Source: JACPYM01 sp031423495 (GTDB lineage: Bacteria; Acidobacteriota; Blastocatellia; RBC074). From it: a stretch of DNA of 64,000 bases. Numbering within the stretch: the first letter of the stretch is position 1; every line of letters begins with the position of its first letter. The notes below the pieces were generated by a model. That model saw nothing but the letters and a program-made list of their open reading frames with translations. It ran no database searches and was not told the origin of the DNA. The stretch covers positions 51,575-115,574 of the forward strand of contig JANPFP010000001.1 in assembly GCA_031423495.1 (NCBI GenBank). Direction: 5' to 3'. Positions 48,154 to 57,002 of the stretch are shown in pieces. The position numbers and the translations under genes are program-made.

Positions 48154-49482
48154 TTGGAGCAATCCATTCAATCAAAATCGAAATCACCGCGCACCGCAGT
48201 AATCGCAGCTGTGTTGTTATTCGCTATCTTGTTAGTCGTCGGAATCTTGCCGCGTCTCAAACGCAATGGCGAACTTACAGCCGTAGCTAACGAACAACAA
48301 CAAGCTGCGTTGATCGCAACTGTAGCCAAGCCACGCGAAGGCGAAGCCACGAACGAACTGACGCTGCCTGCTACGACGCAGGCGATTCAGGATACGATCA
48401 TTTATGCGAAGACGGGCGGCACGGTACGCAAGTGGTACGCGGGACTCGGCCAGCACGTCAAAGCCGGTCAGTTGTTGCTTGAGTTGGACATCGCTTACGT
48501 CGGGCAAGAGTTAAACGAAGCGCGCCAGGAAGCCCTCGAAGCGGGAGAAAGCATCACGCAAGCCAATTCAAAGGTGGCGCAAGCACAAGCTACGCTCGAA
48601 CAAGCTGAAGCCGCGTTGAAACAAGCGCGCACCAATTTGCAACTCGCCAAACTCAATCGTGAACGCGCCGATACGCTGGTGGCGCAAGGCGTCGTATCCC
48701 GGCAGGAAGCTGATGACAAGCAGGCGCTGTTTGACGCACGGCAAGCCGATGTCGAAGCTGCGCAAGCTACCGTGCGCGTCAGACAAGCTGAACTCAAATC
48801 ACAGCAAACTGAAATTGACCTGCGCCAATCCGCCCGCAAAGGCCGCGAAGCTAACGTGGGACGCCTCGCTGAACGGCAAGGCTTCGGACGAGTGACTGCG
48901 CCATTTGACGGCATCATCACGGCGCGCAATATCGAAGTCGGCGCACGCATACTAGAAAACGGCGCGACCGGCACAGGCTCAGGTTTGTATCGCATCACCA
49001 AGCAAGACGTGATTCGCGTATTCATCGCCGTGCCACAAACGAATGCTCCGGCAATGCGCGCAGGGCTACCTGTCACGATGAAAGTCAAAGAATTGCCCGA
49101 CCGTGCTTTCACCGGCTCAGTCTTCGGTACGGCACACATTATTGATCCGGCCTCGCGCACGATGATGGTCGAAGTGCGCTTCCCCAACCGCGACGAACAA
49201 TTGCTGCCCGGCATGTATTCCGAAGTGAAATTCAGCTTATCAGCAACCAAACGCGCGATGCTGATTCCTGCTAGCGCCCTCGTCGCCAATGCCGAAGGCA
49301 CACAGGTGCTGACTGTGCGCGGCGATCAAACTGTACACATCGTCAAAGTCGAACTCGGTCGTGATTTAGGAAAAGAAATCGAAGTCGTGAATGGTTTGGC
49401 TGGCGATGAAACGGTGATTACCAATCCAACTGATGCGTTTCGTCAAGGCGTGCGCGTGCAGGTGGAAAAGCCGCACAAATAG
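48154..49482 (+). CDS. RND efflux periplasmic adaptor (membrane fusion protein), 442 aa
   Basis: An N-terminal membrane anchor (about residues 12-32, TAVIAAVLLFAILLVVGIL) is followed by barrel-sandwich/lipoyl halves split by a long coiled-coil hairpin (about 120-235, rich in Ala/Gln/Glu), then the beta-barrel domain with VTAPFDGIITARNIEVG and a membrane-proximal domain near the C-terminus. This is the layout of the HlyD/AcrA group. It links the RND pump encoded upstream to an outer-membrane channel. The start is taken as TTG 48154 with AGAGGA; the ATG 60 nt upstream lies in the repeat and gives an unlikely N-terminus. Confidence 0.9.
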   Translation: MEQSIQSKSKSPRTAVIAAVLLFAILLVVGILPRLKRNGELTAVANEQQQAALIATVAKPREGEATNELTLPATTQAIQDTIIYAKTGGTVRKWYAGLGQHVKAGQLLLELDIAYVGQELNEARQEALEAGESITQANSKVAQAQATLEQAEAALKQARTNLQLAKLNRERADTLVAQGVVSRQEADDKQALFDARQADVEAAQATVRVRQAELKSQQTEIDLRQSARKGREANVGRLAERQGFGRVTAPFDGIITARNIEVGARILENGATGTGSGLYRITKQDVIRVFIAVPQTNAPAMRAGLPVTMKVKELPDRAFTGSVFGTAHIIDPASRTMMVEVRFPNRDEQLLPGMYSEVKFSLSATKRAMLIPASALVANAEGTQVLTVRGDQTVHIVKVELGRDLGKEIEVVNGLAGDETVITNPTDAFRQGVRVQVEKPHK

Positions 49483-49487
49483 TTCTA

Positions 49488-50621
49488 TCAGCGGACCGTA
49501 TATGAAGCCTTACCATGCGAACGACGCGTGCGATTCCACCACAACAGAAGGCCAGAAACAAAAAAGAAGGCGGGCGTGAGTCCAAGCAAGACCCACAGCA
49601 ATTTGTTGGGCAGACCGGCGTACTTGCCGAAATGCAATGGCTCCATGTTTTTCAGCAGCCGCGTACCGAAAGCCATCGTGCGCGTGTCATCAATGCGAAT
49701 CACTACGCCAGTGTATGGATCAAGATAAGCCGTCGGGCCGCTGTCGGTGCTTTCGCCGCTGTCGAAGCGCCGATGAAAGGTCGCGGCCCACGATTGCGCA
49801 GGTGTCGCGGGTGGACGCACTACAGCCAGCGTAGCGTCAGGCAAAGCGGGTTGTGCTTGGGCGATGATCTCATCCAACGAGAGCGGCTTCGCGTTGGGCG
49901 GTGCGGTGATGGGCGGCGTACCGCGCTGCGGCAGTACGGTGCCTGCGCTGGCAAACCAATTTTGTACGGTTTCGCGGAACGAGTAATAGGCTCCGGTCGC
50001 GGCGACCAGCATCAGAAACAGCAACATCACGATGCCCAGCAACCGATGCCAATCCCAAAGCTGGCGCTTCCACGAGGCTTTCAAGTTCACCGCGAACGCC
50101 TTGCCTTTAACGTAGGTTTGCCACCACAGCACGAAGCCGGTGAGCGAGACGAAAATCAAGCCGAGGGCGAACCAACCGTTCACTTTCAAACCCGTCGTAC
50201 CAGCAAACAAGGCAAAGTGCAGATCACGCAGCCACGCGATGAAACTGGCGTTGCGACGACGTTGTCCGATGATTCCATTAACATCAGCGTGTGCGTAAAT
50301 GCTGGTTTGATCGGCTTCTTTCAGGCTGCGTGCGCCGCGCAAACTGGTGACAAATTCAATTGGAGCAGACCGGCTATCGGGCAAAACGATTACCGCAATG
50401 CGACGCTTCTCCACTTCGCAGATTGCGAGTGCCTTTTCATAGCTGCCTTGAAAAGTTGGTGAGTCTGAAAAGTGATAAGAAACTTTGGGGCGATAGAGCT
50501 TGTGTTCGATTTCTTCGCGGAAGGTGAGGATGCTGCCTGAGATTCCGACAGCAGAGGCGACGAGGCCCACGATCAAGCCGAAGATGAGATGCAGGTTGCG
50601 AAAGAGGGAGCGCGTATTCAT
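49488..50621 (-). CDS. PepSY-associated TM domain protein, 377 aa
   Basis: Four membrane helices: at about 10-35 (LHLIFGLIVGLVASAVGISG), 145-168, 188-212 and 340-362. Periplasmic PepSY segments lie between them. The family (PF03929) commonly accompanies TonB-dependent siderophore receptors, and some members (FoxB/PiuB-like) are ferrisiderophore reductases with heme-binding His in helices (LHLIF, DWHRLLGI). The large TonB receptor gene lies directly upstream on the same strand, separated by a hairpin, so uptake of a metal or metal complex is plausible. The ribosome site is weak (CAACCTTT region), and the start is chosen by match to the family. Confidence 0.87.
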   Translation of the reverse strand: MNTRSLFRNLHLIFGLIVGLVASAVGISGSILTFREEIEHKLYRPKVSYHFSDSPTFQGSYEKALAICEVEKRRIAVIVLPDSRSAPIEFVTSLRGARSLKEADQTSIYAHADVNGIIGQRRRNASFIAWLRDLHFALFAGTTGLKVNGWFALGLIFVSLTGFVLWWQTYVKGKAFAVNLKASWKRQLWDWHRLLGIVMLLFLMLVAATGAYYSFRETVQNWFASAGTVLPQRGTPPITAPPNAKPLSLDEIIAQAQPALPDATLAVVRPPATPAQSWAATFHRRFDSGESTDSGPTAYLDPYTGVVIRIDDTRTMAFGTRLLKNMEPLHFGKYAGLPNKLLWVLLGLTPAFFFVSGLLLWWNRTRRSHGKASYTVR

Positions 50622-50649
50622 CGGTTGAAAAGGTTGATGAAACTAAAAG

Positions 50650-50682
50650 CGCGAAGCGTGTTCGTGAGGAACACGCTTCGCG
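50650..50682 (-). terminator. Hairpin between the TonB receptor and PepSY genes
   Basis: CGCGAAGCGTGTTC / GAACACGCTTCGCG, a perfect 14-bp stem with a 5-nt loop, 21 nt after the receptor stop on the minus strand. It lacks a good T run and may allow read-through. Confidence 0.6.
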
Positions 50683-50702
50683 TGGTTGCGGTGGGCGAAG
50701 GG

Positions 50703-53700
50703 TTAGAACATCAGCTTCAGTGCGAGTTGTGCGACGCGCGGGTCAGCCGCGCCGAACATACGCCCGAAATCAGGGTTCGCATTCGCGCTGACGCCCGCCG
50801 TATAACCCGCCGCGACTGGCGCATAAGTGCGGTTGGGCGAACCGAAGTTGGTGTGATTGCCGACGTTAAAAAGCTCTGCGCGAAATTGCAGCTTCACTTT
50901 TTCGGTGAGCGTCGTGTCTTTCAACAGCGAGAAATCAACTGTCGTGAAAGTGTCGCCGTTGACGATGTTGCGTCCGGCATTGCCGAACACGCCTCGCACC
51001 GGATTCACAAACGCCGTCGTATTGAACCAGCGATCTGCCGTTTTCGGCCCGGCGTTCGGGTCGCCCGCAAGGTCAGGGCGATTTGAACTGGCGCGTCCGA
51101 TGTTGCTGAAATCAAAAGTGCTATCCACCGTGAACGGATTGGCCGAGCGCCACGAAGCGATCAAGCCGAATTGCCAGCCTTCGGCGAGTTTTTTCGCTGC
51201 GCCTTGCGCGCCCGCGCCAAACTTGCGACCGGGGCCGAAAGGCAATTCATAAACCGAACTGACGACGAAACGATGCCGCGCATCAAACGCTGAACGCGCT
51301 TTTTCTGCCGCGCGGTTATTGGGATTGCTGCTGCCGCCCGAATCGCTGTCGTTGCTGCCTGACGCACCCGCCGAGTTGTTATCAATGGATTTCGCCCAAG
51401 TGTAGTTGCTTGAAAATTGCAACCCGTTCGACAGTCGTTTAACTAGCCGCAGTTGTAAGCTGTTATAGGTCGAACCGCCGCCGTCATCCCAGACCGCCAT
51501 GCCGAACGCATAAGGCGAAAACTCGCGCGTCGTATTCGCCAACGCTACGGCACTGGGCGGGCGATAGTTGCGGCTGTCAATGGCGAAAAGCCGCGTGCCT
51601 TTTGAACCGACGTAACCGGCTTCGACCATCCAGTTTTTCCAGAACTTGGTTTGCAGCGTCAGGTTCCATTGCTGCACGTAACCGGTGCGCAAGTCGGTAT
51701 CCACCGGCAACAAAATTGCCGAGGGTGTAAAAGTCGTCAGCGCGTTTTCGATTTGAATCGGCACTGCTCCGGCGGTCGCGCAGGCCACAGCCACGCCCGT
51801 CGTCAGGTTGAGGCAAGGTTGCGTGGGCGCAACCAACGACCCTGAAAATCCAAAGGGCGGACGCGCCGACATCGTCGAAGCCGCGAACTGTTCCTTGCGG
51901 TTGTAATAAATGCCGTAACCGCCGCGCACAATTAGCCGCTCATCTTTCAAGGCATTCCACGCAAAGCCGAAACGCGGGCCGTAATTATTCTTGTCAGCGT
52001 TCGTCAGTCCCGGCCCGATGCCCAACCGAAAAGCCGGTACGATTGGATAAGCACCCGCGCCACGAAAGCCGCCTTCGAGCGTGCCTGACACGAAAGGCGA
52101 ACCGAGCCGGTTGCCCTTAAAAGGAATGATGATCGTGCGTGATTTCAGATCGAAATTGGCGGTAGTCAAAAACTGATCTACCAGCGGCTGTTGGTATTCA
52201 TAACGCAGCCCATACGTGATCGTCAGGTTCGAACGCGCGCGCCAACTGTCTTGCGCGAACCAGTAATATTCGTTGCCGCGAAAGTCTGCGTCAGCCACCG
52301 CGCCCGACGAAGCGCCGCCCGTCGGCAAGCCCATCAGGAAGTCACCGAAAGGTACGCCCGTGCCGACGTTGCTCGGCGTGAAGGTGAAACTGCCGCGCAC
52401 GATGTTTTGAATCGAAGGCGCGAATTTCACTTGCTGAAACGAGCCTCCGAATTTCAACTGGTGTTGGTTCAACGAATAAGACGCGCTGAAGTCGTATTGA
52501 TAGTCTTTGTTCTGGCGCACAATCGTGTTGGGTTCGTCGCCAAAGGGGCTGATGCCCGTGATCGAAAAACGCGGTACGCCGCGCTCGTTGTCGGCGAAAC
52601 CGGTGATGCCTGCGATTTTGTTGCGCGTGCCGATGTCGTTGCCTACGTTTTGATGTTCCTGCCCGCCGAAGGTTTCGTTGTAGCCGAAACGAAATTCAGT
52701 GATGAGTTTTGATGTCCAAACCCGCTGGTAATTCACCGCGAGGTTGCGGTTGTCGGTGGTCAAATCCCAACCGAAACCGGGCAGTGCCGCGCCGCCGCGC
52801 GTGCCTTGCGTGATCGCGCCAAAGGGCGAATAAGCCGTGATGTTCGAGAAAATATAGCGGCCATAGAGCGTGTCTTTTTCGCCGAAGCGATGATCGAGCC
52901 GCACGTTGAACTGATTGGTGCGATTGCGGAACGAAGGCGCGGTCGCCAGATTGCCTGACAGTCCGGCGCGATTGGCTTGCGGCAACAACGCCAAGACATC
53001 TTTCGACACGGCGTTCCACAACGGTTGCGGAATCAGGTTGCCCGCGAAGATCGGACGTCCGGTGGCGAAGGGATTGCGAATGTCTATGTCAGTCGTGGTC
53101 GTTGCGCTGCCATCGCCGAACTCAGTGAAATCGCCCGCGCGCATCTTCGCCGTCGGCACAGTCAGCGTGCGGCTTTGCGGCACACGCAAGCGCAGCCATT
53201 CGCCGTTGCCGAAAAAGAAGGTGCGGTCTTTCCAGATGCGTCCGCCCAGCGTGAACCCGTATTGATTTTGTTGATAAACCGGACGATCCAATTTGCCGTC
53301 GCGGTTGTTGTCGGCGAGGTCAAAAAAGTTGCGCGCGTTCAAACGATCATTGCGAAAAAATTCGTAAACCGAGCCGTGCAAGTTGTTCGAACCGCTTTTG
53401 ATAGCGATGTTGATTTGCGCACCGCTCGTGACGCCGTTCTCGGCAGAATACAAACCAGACTGCACCTTGAACTCTTGTATGGCTTCGACCGAAGGCGAAA
53501 CCGTCAGCGTATTGAAGAAGCGATCATTCGCCGACACGCCATCAATCGTGTAGTAGTTATCAGTGTCACGCGCGCCATTCACCGTGATGTTCGGCCCGGT
53601 CAGCGTACCGTTCAATCCGCCACGAAAGCCACCTGAAGGCCCACGACTAATGCCCGGCGTGAGTTCAGCCAGTTGCATGAACTGTCGCCCATTCAACGGC

Positions 53701-54140
53701 AAATCCACGATGCGTTTGTTTTCGATGACTTCGCCGAGTTCGGCGTTTTCGGTATTGGTCAGCGTAACGCCGCCCGCCGTAATCGTGACTTCTTCGCTCG
53801 CCGCGCCTACGGTCAATTCAATGCCGACGCGCACTTCCTGCGCGATTTGCAACACGATGTTTTCAGCGTTGAAGGCTTTGAATCCAGCTTTCTCACAACG
53901 TACGCGATAGTTGCCAATCGGCAACGCAGCGAAGACAAACCCGCCTTGTCCATCAGTCGTCGCGGTGCGTTCAAGTCCCGTCGCCTTGTTGGTTGCGATA
54001 ACTTTCGCACCGGGTACGACTGCGCCAGTGGGGTCTTGCACGTTGCCAACAATGTTTGCCGTGGTTTGTGCCGCAGCAGGTAAACTCAAAACCAGCCAAC
54101 AGAAAACCAGCAGCGAAATGAAGCGAAGAATGGGTCGCAT
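50703..54140 (-). CDS. TonB-dependent receptor-like protein with carboxypeptidase-like N-domain (Oar type), 1145 aa
   Basis: A signal peptide (1-24, ending LPAAAQ) is followed by a carboxypeptidase regulatory-like domain (about 28-110: ANIVGNVQDPTGAVVPGAKV), a plug with DLPLNGRQFMQLAELTPG near 150-165, and a large beta-barrel ending in the aromatic LALKLMF. These Oar-like receptors are expanded in Acidobacteriota. Substrates are usually unknown (glycans, peptides or metal complexes). No classical TonB box is obvious at the N-terminus. GAGAGGT precedes the start. It is followed by a PepSY protein gene and diverges from an exported amidohydrolase gene. Confidence 0.92.
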   Translation of the reverse strand: MRPILRFISLLVFCWLVLSLPAAAQTTANIVGNVQDPTGAVVPGAKVIATNKATGLERTATTDGQGGFVFAALPIGNYRVRCEKAGFKAFNAENIVLQIAQEVRVGIELTVGAASEEVTITAGGVTLTNTENAELGEVIENKRIVDLPLNGRQFMQLAELTPGISRGPSGGFRGGLNGTLTGPNITVNGARDTDNYYTIDGVSANDRFFNTLTVSPSVEAIQEFKVQSGLYSAENGVTSGAQINIAIKSGSNNLHGSVYEFFRNDRLNARNFFDLADNNRDGKLDRPVYQQNQYGFTLGGRIWKDRTFFFGNGEWLRLRVPQSRTLTVPTAKMRAGDFTEFGDGSATTTTDIDIRNPFATGRPIFAGNLIPQPLWNAVSKDVLALLPQANRAGLSGNLATAPSFRNRTNQFNVRLDHRFGEKDTLYGRYIFSNITAYSPFGAITQGTRGGAALPGFGWDLTTDNRNLAVNYQRVWTSKLITEFRFGYNETFGGQEHQNVGNDIGTRNKIAGITGFADNERGVPRFSITGISPFGDEPNTIVRQNKDYQYDFSASYSLNQHQLKFGGSFQQVKFAPSIQNIVRGSFTFTPSNVGTGVPFGDFLMGLPTGGASSGAVADADFRGNEYYWFAQDSWRARSNLTITYGLRYEYQQPLVDQFLTTANFDLKSRTIIIPFKGNRLGSPFVSGTLEGGFRGAGAYPIVPAFRLGIGPGLTNADKNNYGPRFGFAWNALKDERLIVRGGYGIYYNRKEQFAASTMSARPPFGFSGSLVAPTQPCLNLTTGVAVACATAGAVPIQIENALTTFTPSAILLPVDTDLRTGYVQQWNLTLQTKFWKNWMVEAGYVGSKGTRLFAIDSRNYRPPSAVALANTTREFSPYAFGMAVWDDGGGSTYNSLQLRLVKRLSNGLQFSSNYTWAKSIDNNSAGASGSNDSDSGGSSNPNNRAAEKARSAFDARHRFVVSSVYELPFGPGRKFGAGAQGAAKKLAEGWQFGLIASWRSANPFTVDSTFDFSNIGRASSNRPDLAGDPNAGPKTADRWFNTTAFVNPVRGVFGNAGRNIVNGDTFTTVDFSLLKDTTLTEKVKLQFRAELFNVGNHTNFGSPNRTYAPVAAGYTAGVSANANPDFGRMFGAADPRVAQLALKLMF

Positions 54141-54327
54141 AAATACCTCTCAGGTTGTGATGTTGAAATTGCCAGCAAAGTGCGTCATTGCAATGACGAC
54201 GCGGTTGGATTGTTATAGATGTAAGACAAGCTAAAAGCGGGCGCAGTCTAAGGCGGCAATACGAATTGTGCAACGCGACGCGAGGCCAGATTGGCCTTTA
54301 TTCGACGGGTTGAATTACCATCCGGTT

Positions 54328-55551
54328 ATGTCACGACTTCCCTTTTACCTGATTGGCTTCACGGTTTTTCTGGCGCTCTCTACTGTTGGAGGGCAAGAAA
54401 ACAAACCAATGACTTACGTGCTGAAACCCGCGCGCCTATTTGACGGTGAGCAAATGCGCGAAGGCCTCGCTGTTCTCATTCGCGGTGACAAGATCGAAGC
54501 TGTCGCCCCGCTCGCTGAACTCAAAACCCCAGCCGATGCCAAAGTCATAGAATTGCCCAACACTACGTTGCTGCCCGGCTTGATCGAGATGCATTCGCAC
54601 GTGCTGTTGCATCCATACAGCGAAACTTCTTGGAACGATCAAGTCGCGCGCGAACACCTCAGCTTGCGTGTCGCGCGTGCGACCAATCACTTACGCGCGA
54701 CGTTGCTGGCGGGTTTCACCACGATTCGTGACCTCGGTACTGAAGGCGCTGATTACGCTGACGTAGGTCTCAAGCAAGCCGTCGAACAAGGCATCATCAT
54801 CGGCCCGCGTATGCTCGTGACGACGCGCGCAATTGTGGCGACGGGCAGTTACGCGCCGAAAGGTTACGCGACTGAATGGAACGTACCGCAAGGCGCAGAA
54901 GAAGCCGACGGCGACAACTTGATTCGTGTCGTACGTTCGCAAATCGGCAAGGGCGCTGACTGGATCAAGGTTTACGCCGACTATCGTTGGGCGAAAGGCA
55001 AAGCCGCGCCTACGTTTTCATTGGAAGAGTTAAAACTGATTGTTGAAACTGCAAAAAGCGCCAACACCCCCGTCGCCGCGCACGCTTCGACAGCGGAAGG
55101 CATGCGCCGCGCTACGTTGGCAGGCGTCGAAACCATCGAACACGGCGACGATGGTACGCCCGAAGTTTTCAGGTTGATGAAAGAACGCGGCGTGGCGCTG
55201 TGCCCTACGCTGTCGGTGGGCAATCAAGCGCGCAAGCCGGAGATGATGAAAGCCGCGCTCGCCGCCGGCGTCACCATCGCCGCTGGCTCTGACGTAGGCG
55301 TTTTCGCTCACGGCGACAACGTCCGTGAGTTAGAAGCAATGGTGAAGTTGGGCATGTCGCCGGTCGAGGTATTGCGTTCGGCTACGTCGGTCAACGCGCG
55401 CGTGCTGCATCTGAGCGAACAGCTTGGTTACGTCAAAGCCGGATGGCTCGCTGATTTGATCGTGGTCGAAGGCGACCCGACGCGCGCGATTTCAGACCTG
55501 CGCAAAGTGAAACTGGTGATGAAAGGCGGTGCGCTTTTCAAAAGCCCTTAA
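54328..55551 (+). CDS. Exported amidohydrolase, imidazolonepropionase-like, 407 aa
   Basis: A signal peptide (FYLIGFTVFLALSTVGG) and an amidohydrolase TIM barrel. Metal ligands: HSH in LIEMHSHVLLHP near 88-92, a probable carboxylated Lys in DWIKVYAD near 215, His in AAHASTAEG near 252, His in ETIEHGDDG near 273 and Asp in AGSDVGVF near 325. Such secreted dipeptidase-like or Xaa-Pro-related enzymes (COG1228) are common in Acidobacteriota. Start ATG 54328 is at the signal peptide; a GTG 60 nt upstream is less likely. The neighbours are a TonB receptor (divergent) and the transketolase remnant downstream. Confidence 0.88.
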   Translation: MSRLPFYLIGFTVFLALSTVGGQENKPMTYVLKPARLFDGEQMREGLAVLIRGDKIEAVAPLAELKTPADAKVIELPNTTLLPGLIEMHSHVLLHPYSETSWNDQVAREHLSLRVARATNHLRATLLAGFTTIRDLGTEGADYADVGLKQAVEQGIIIGPRMLVTTRAIVATGSYAPKGYATEWNVPQGAEEADGDNLIRVVRSQIGKGADWIKVYADYRWAKGKAAPTFSLEELKLIVETAKSANTPVAAHASTAEGMRRATLAGVETIEHGDDGTPEVFRLMKERGVALCPTLSVGNQARKPEMMKAALAAGVTIAAGSDVGVFAHGDNVRELEAMVKLGMSPVEVLRSATSVNARVLHLSEQLGYVKAGWLADLIVVEGDPTRAISDLRKVKLVMKGGALFKSP

Positions 55552-55719
55552 GCGGGCTGCGGGCTAAAGCTCAATGCGCCACCGTGCAAACGATTTGCAG
55601 GAAGCGTTTTTGATCGCGTCGTCCCAATCAACTCTTAGCAACTTGCGTACTTTGCCGCAGCGTTTCAGTTACCTTCGTTCTGACAGCATGATTTGTCGCT
55701 GTTCAAATTTGCCTCGGGA

Positions 55720-55995
55720 ATGGCGGTTTATGAAACTTATAGCGATGACGTGGTCACGGCGGAAAAGCCTTTTGGCAATACGCTGATTGAACTTGCCGAA
55801 AAGCGTTCCGACATCATCGGCCTGGGCGATGCGGTGGCGAGTGTAATTTGCGAAGCAGACTTGTCAGTCAAATTCAAAAAGATCGGCGTGCCGGATGGCT
55901 GGATGGAATGCCGTTCGGTTCCTTATCTAACGGATAAATACGGGTTGTCGGCGCAGCATATTGCGCAGGCAGTGCGTGAGATCATAGCCTTATGA
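55720..55995 (+). pseudogene. Transketolase C-terminal-subunit gene with in-frame internal deletion
   Basis: The first about 30 codons, AVYETYSDDVVTAEKPFGNT, match the start of the split transketolase pyrimidine-binding subunit (family length about 310-330). From about codon 34 the sequence is DAVASVICEADLSVKFKKIG followed by VPDGWMECRSVPYLTDKYGL, the very end of the same subunit. About 220-240 central residues are missing, yet the frame is kept, giving a 91-residue ORF. A functional enzyme is impossible. The stop overlaps the start of the VOC lipoprotein gene. The upstream N-terminal subunit gene is not in the expected place. The start codon has a weak ribosome site. Confidence 0.75.
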
Positions 55996-56441
55996 AACGT
56001 CGTGTAATTTGGGTTGCAGCCTTGTTGTTGTGCGCCGCTTGCAACCACAGCAGAACCGTAACCAAGAAAGCGAATATGAAAAACCCCGTTGCCTATTTTG
56101 AAATTCCGGTCAGCGATCTCGACCGCGCGATGAAGTTTTATCAAGCCGTGTTTGGTTACGAACTCGAACGCACTTCGGTGGATGGCAATGAAATGGCGTT
56201 TTTTCCGGCAGACGAATCAGCTGCGGGGGCTGCGGGCGCGTTAGCCAAAGGCAGCAGTTACGTGCCGAGCAAGCAGGGCGTGCGGATTTATTTCAATCCG
56301 ACGAACCTTGACGAAACGCTGCGCAAAGCCATCGCGGCGGGCGGTAAGGAACTTTATCCTAAAACTTCGATTGGCGAGTTGGGCTGGGTGGCGGAGTTTG
56401 AAGACAGCGAAGGCAACTGCATTGCCTTGCATGCAAAATGA
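55992..56441 (+). CDS. VOC/glyoxalase-fold lipoprotein, 149 aa
   Basis: A lipoprotein signal (VIWVAALLLCAAC, lipobox LCAAC with Cys 17) followed by one VOC domain: NPVAYFEIPVSDLDRAMKFY, EMAFFPADES and the ending GWVAEFEDSEGNCIALHAK (split here: GWVAEFEDSEGNCIAL). The metal-binding residues typical of glyoxalase I are only partly visible (E in EIPV, E in EFED). Cytoplasmic VOC proteins of this subtype are common; export as a lipoprotein is unusual. An internal ATG at codon 29 (MKNPVAYFE) would give the normal cytoplasmic form, so two start sites may be used. The start overlaps the transketolase remnant stop. Confidence 0.82.
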   Translation: MKRRVIWVAALLLCAACNHSRTVTKKANMKNPVAYFEIPVSDLDRAMKFYQAVFGYELERTSVDGNEMAFFPADESAAGAAGALAKGSSYVPSKQGVRIYFNPTNLDETLRKAIAAGGKELYPKTSIGELGWVAEFEDSEGNCIALHAK

Positions 56442-56471
56442 CGAAGCAAAATGACGAGGAGTTTTTCTTAA

Positions 56472-56876
56472 ATGAACATAGAAGCGAATAAACAAACCGT
56501 GCGTCAGTTTCTCGAATGCTTCAACACCAACAATGTGTCGGGTGTGTTGGGCATGATGACTGACGATGTTATCTGGTGGATTGCAGGCAAGCCCGAGCAA
56601 TTGCCTGCGGCGGGCAATTATGACAAACAACAAGCGACACAACTGCTGCACAACATGTCCAGCCAGTTGCCGAACGGCGTGAAGATGACGGTGAAAAATT
56701 TGATTGCCGAAAACGATCAGGTCGCAGCGGAAGTCGAGGGTTACGGCGAGTTGGCGAATGGGCGGGTATATCAACAGCAATACCACTTCCTGCTCACGGT
56801 GCGTGACGGAAAGATCAGCGGGATTAAAGAGTATCTCGATACGCAGCACGTTTATTCGGTGTGGTTTCAGCAATGA
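56472..56876 (+). CDS. SnoaL-like (NTF2-fold) protein, 134 aa
   Basis: A single cone-shaped NTF2/SnoaL domain with the pattern NKQTVRQFLECFNTNNVSGV, then MTDDVIWWIAG near 32, and strands AAEVEGYGELANGRVYQQQY and ISGIKEYLDTQHVY (pieces). Such proteins include ketosteroid isomerase-like and stress-related small enzymes. The Asp/His residues are present, but a reaction cannot be assigned. CGAGGAG precedes the start. Likely cotranscribed with the VOC lipoprotein 30 nt upstream. Confidence 0.85.
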   Translation: MNIEANKQTVRQFLECFNTNNVSGVLGMMTDDVIWWIAGKPEQLPAAGNYDKQQATQLLHNMSSQLPNGVKMTVKNLIAENDQVAAEVEGYGELANGRVYQQQYHFLLTVRDGKISGIKEYLDTQHVYSVWFQQ

Positions 56877-57002
56877 TTTGGCGATGTAGGGATTAGCTGC
56901 ACTCACCGCAATTTATTCAGTAACTTCGCTCTTCTGCTTGTCGTCTTTGCAGGTACCCTACTCCTGCAACTGTGACTCCGGTTTATTTTCAAAGGGATGA
57001 TA

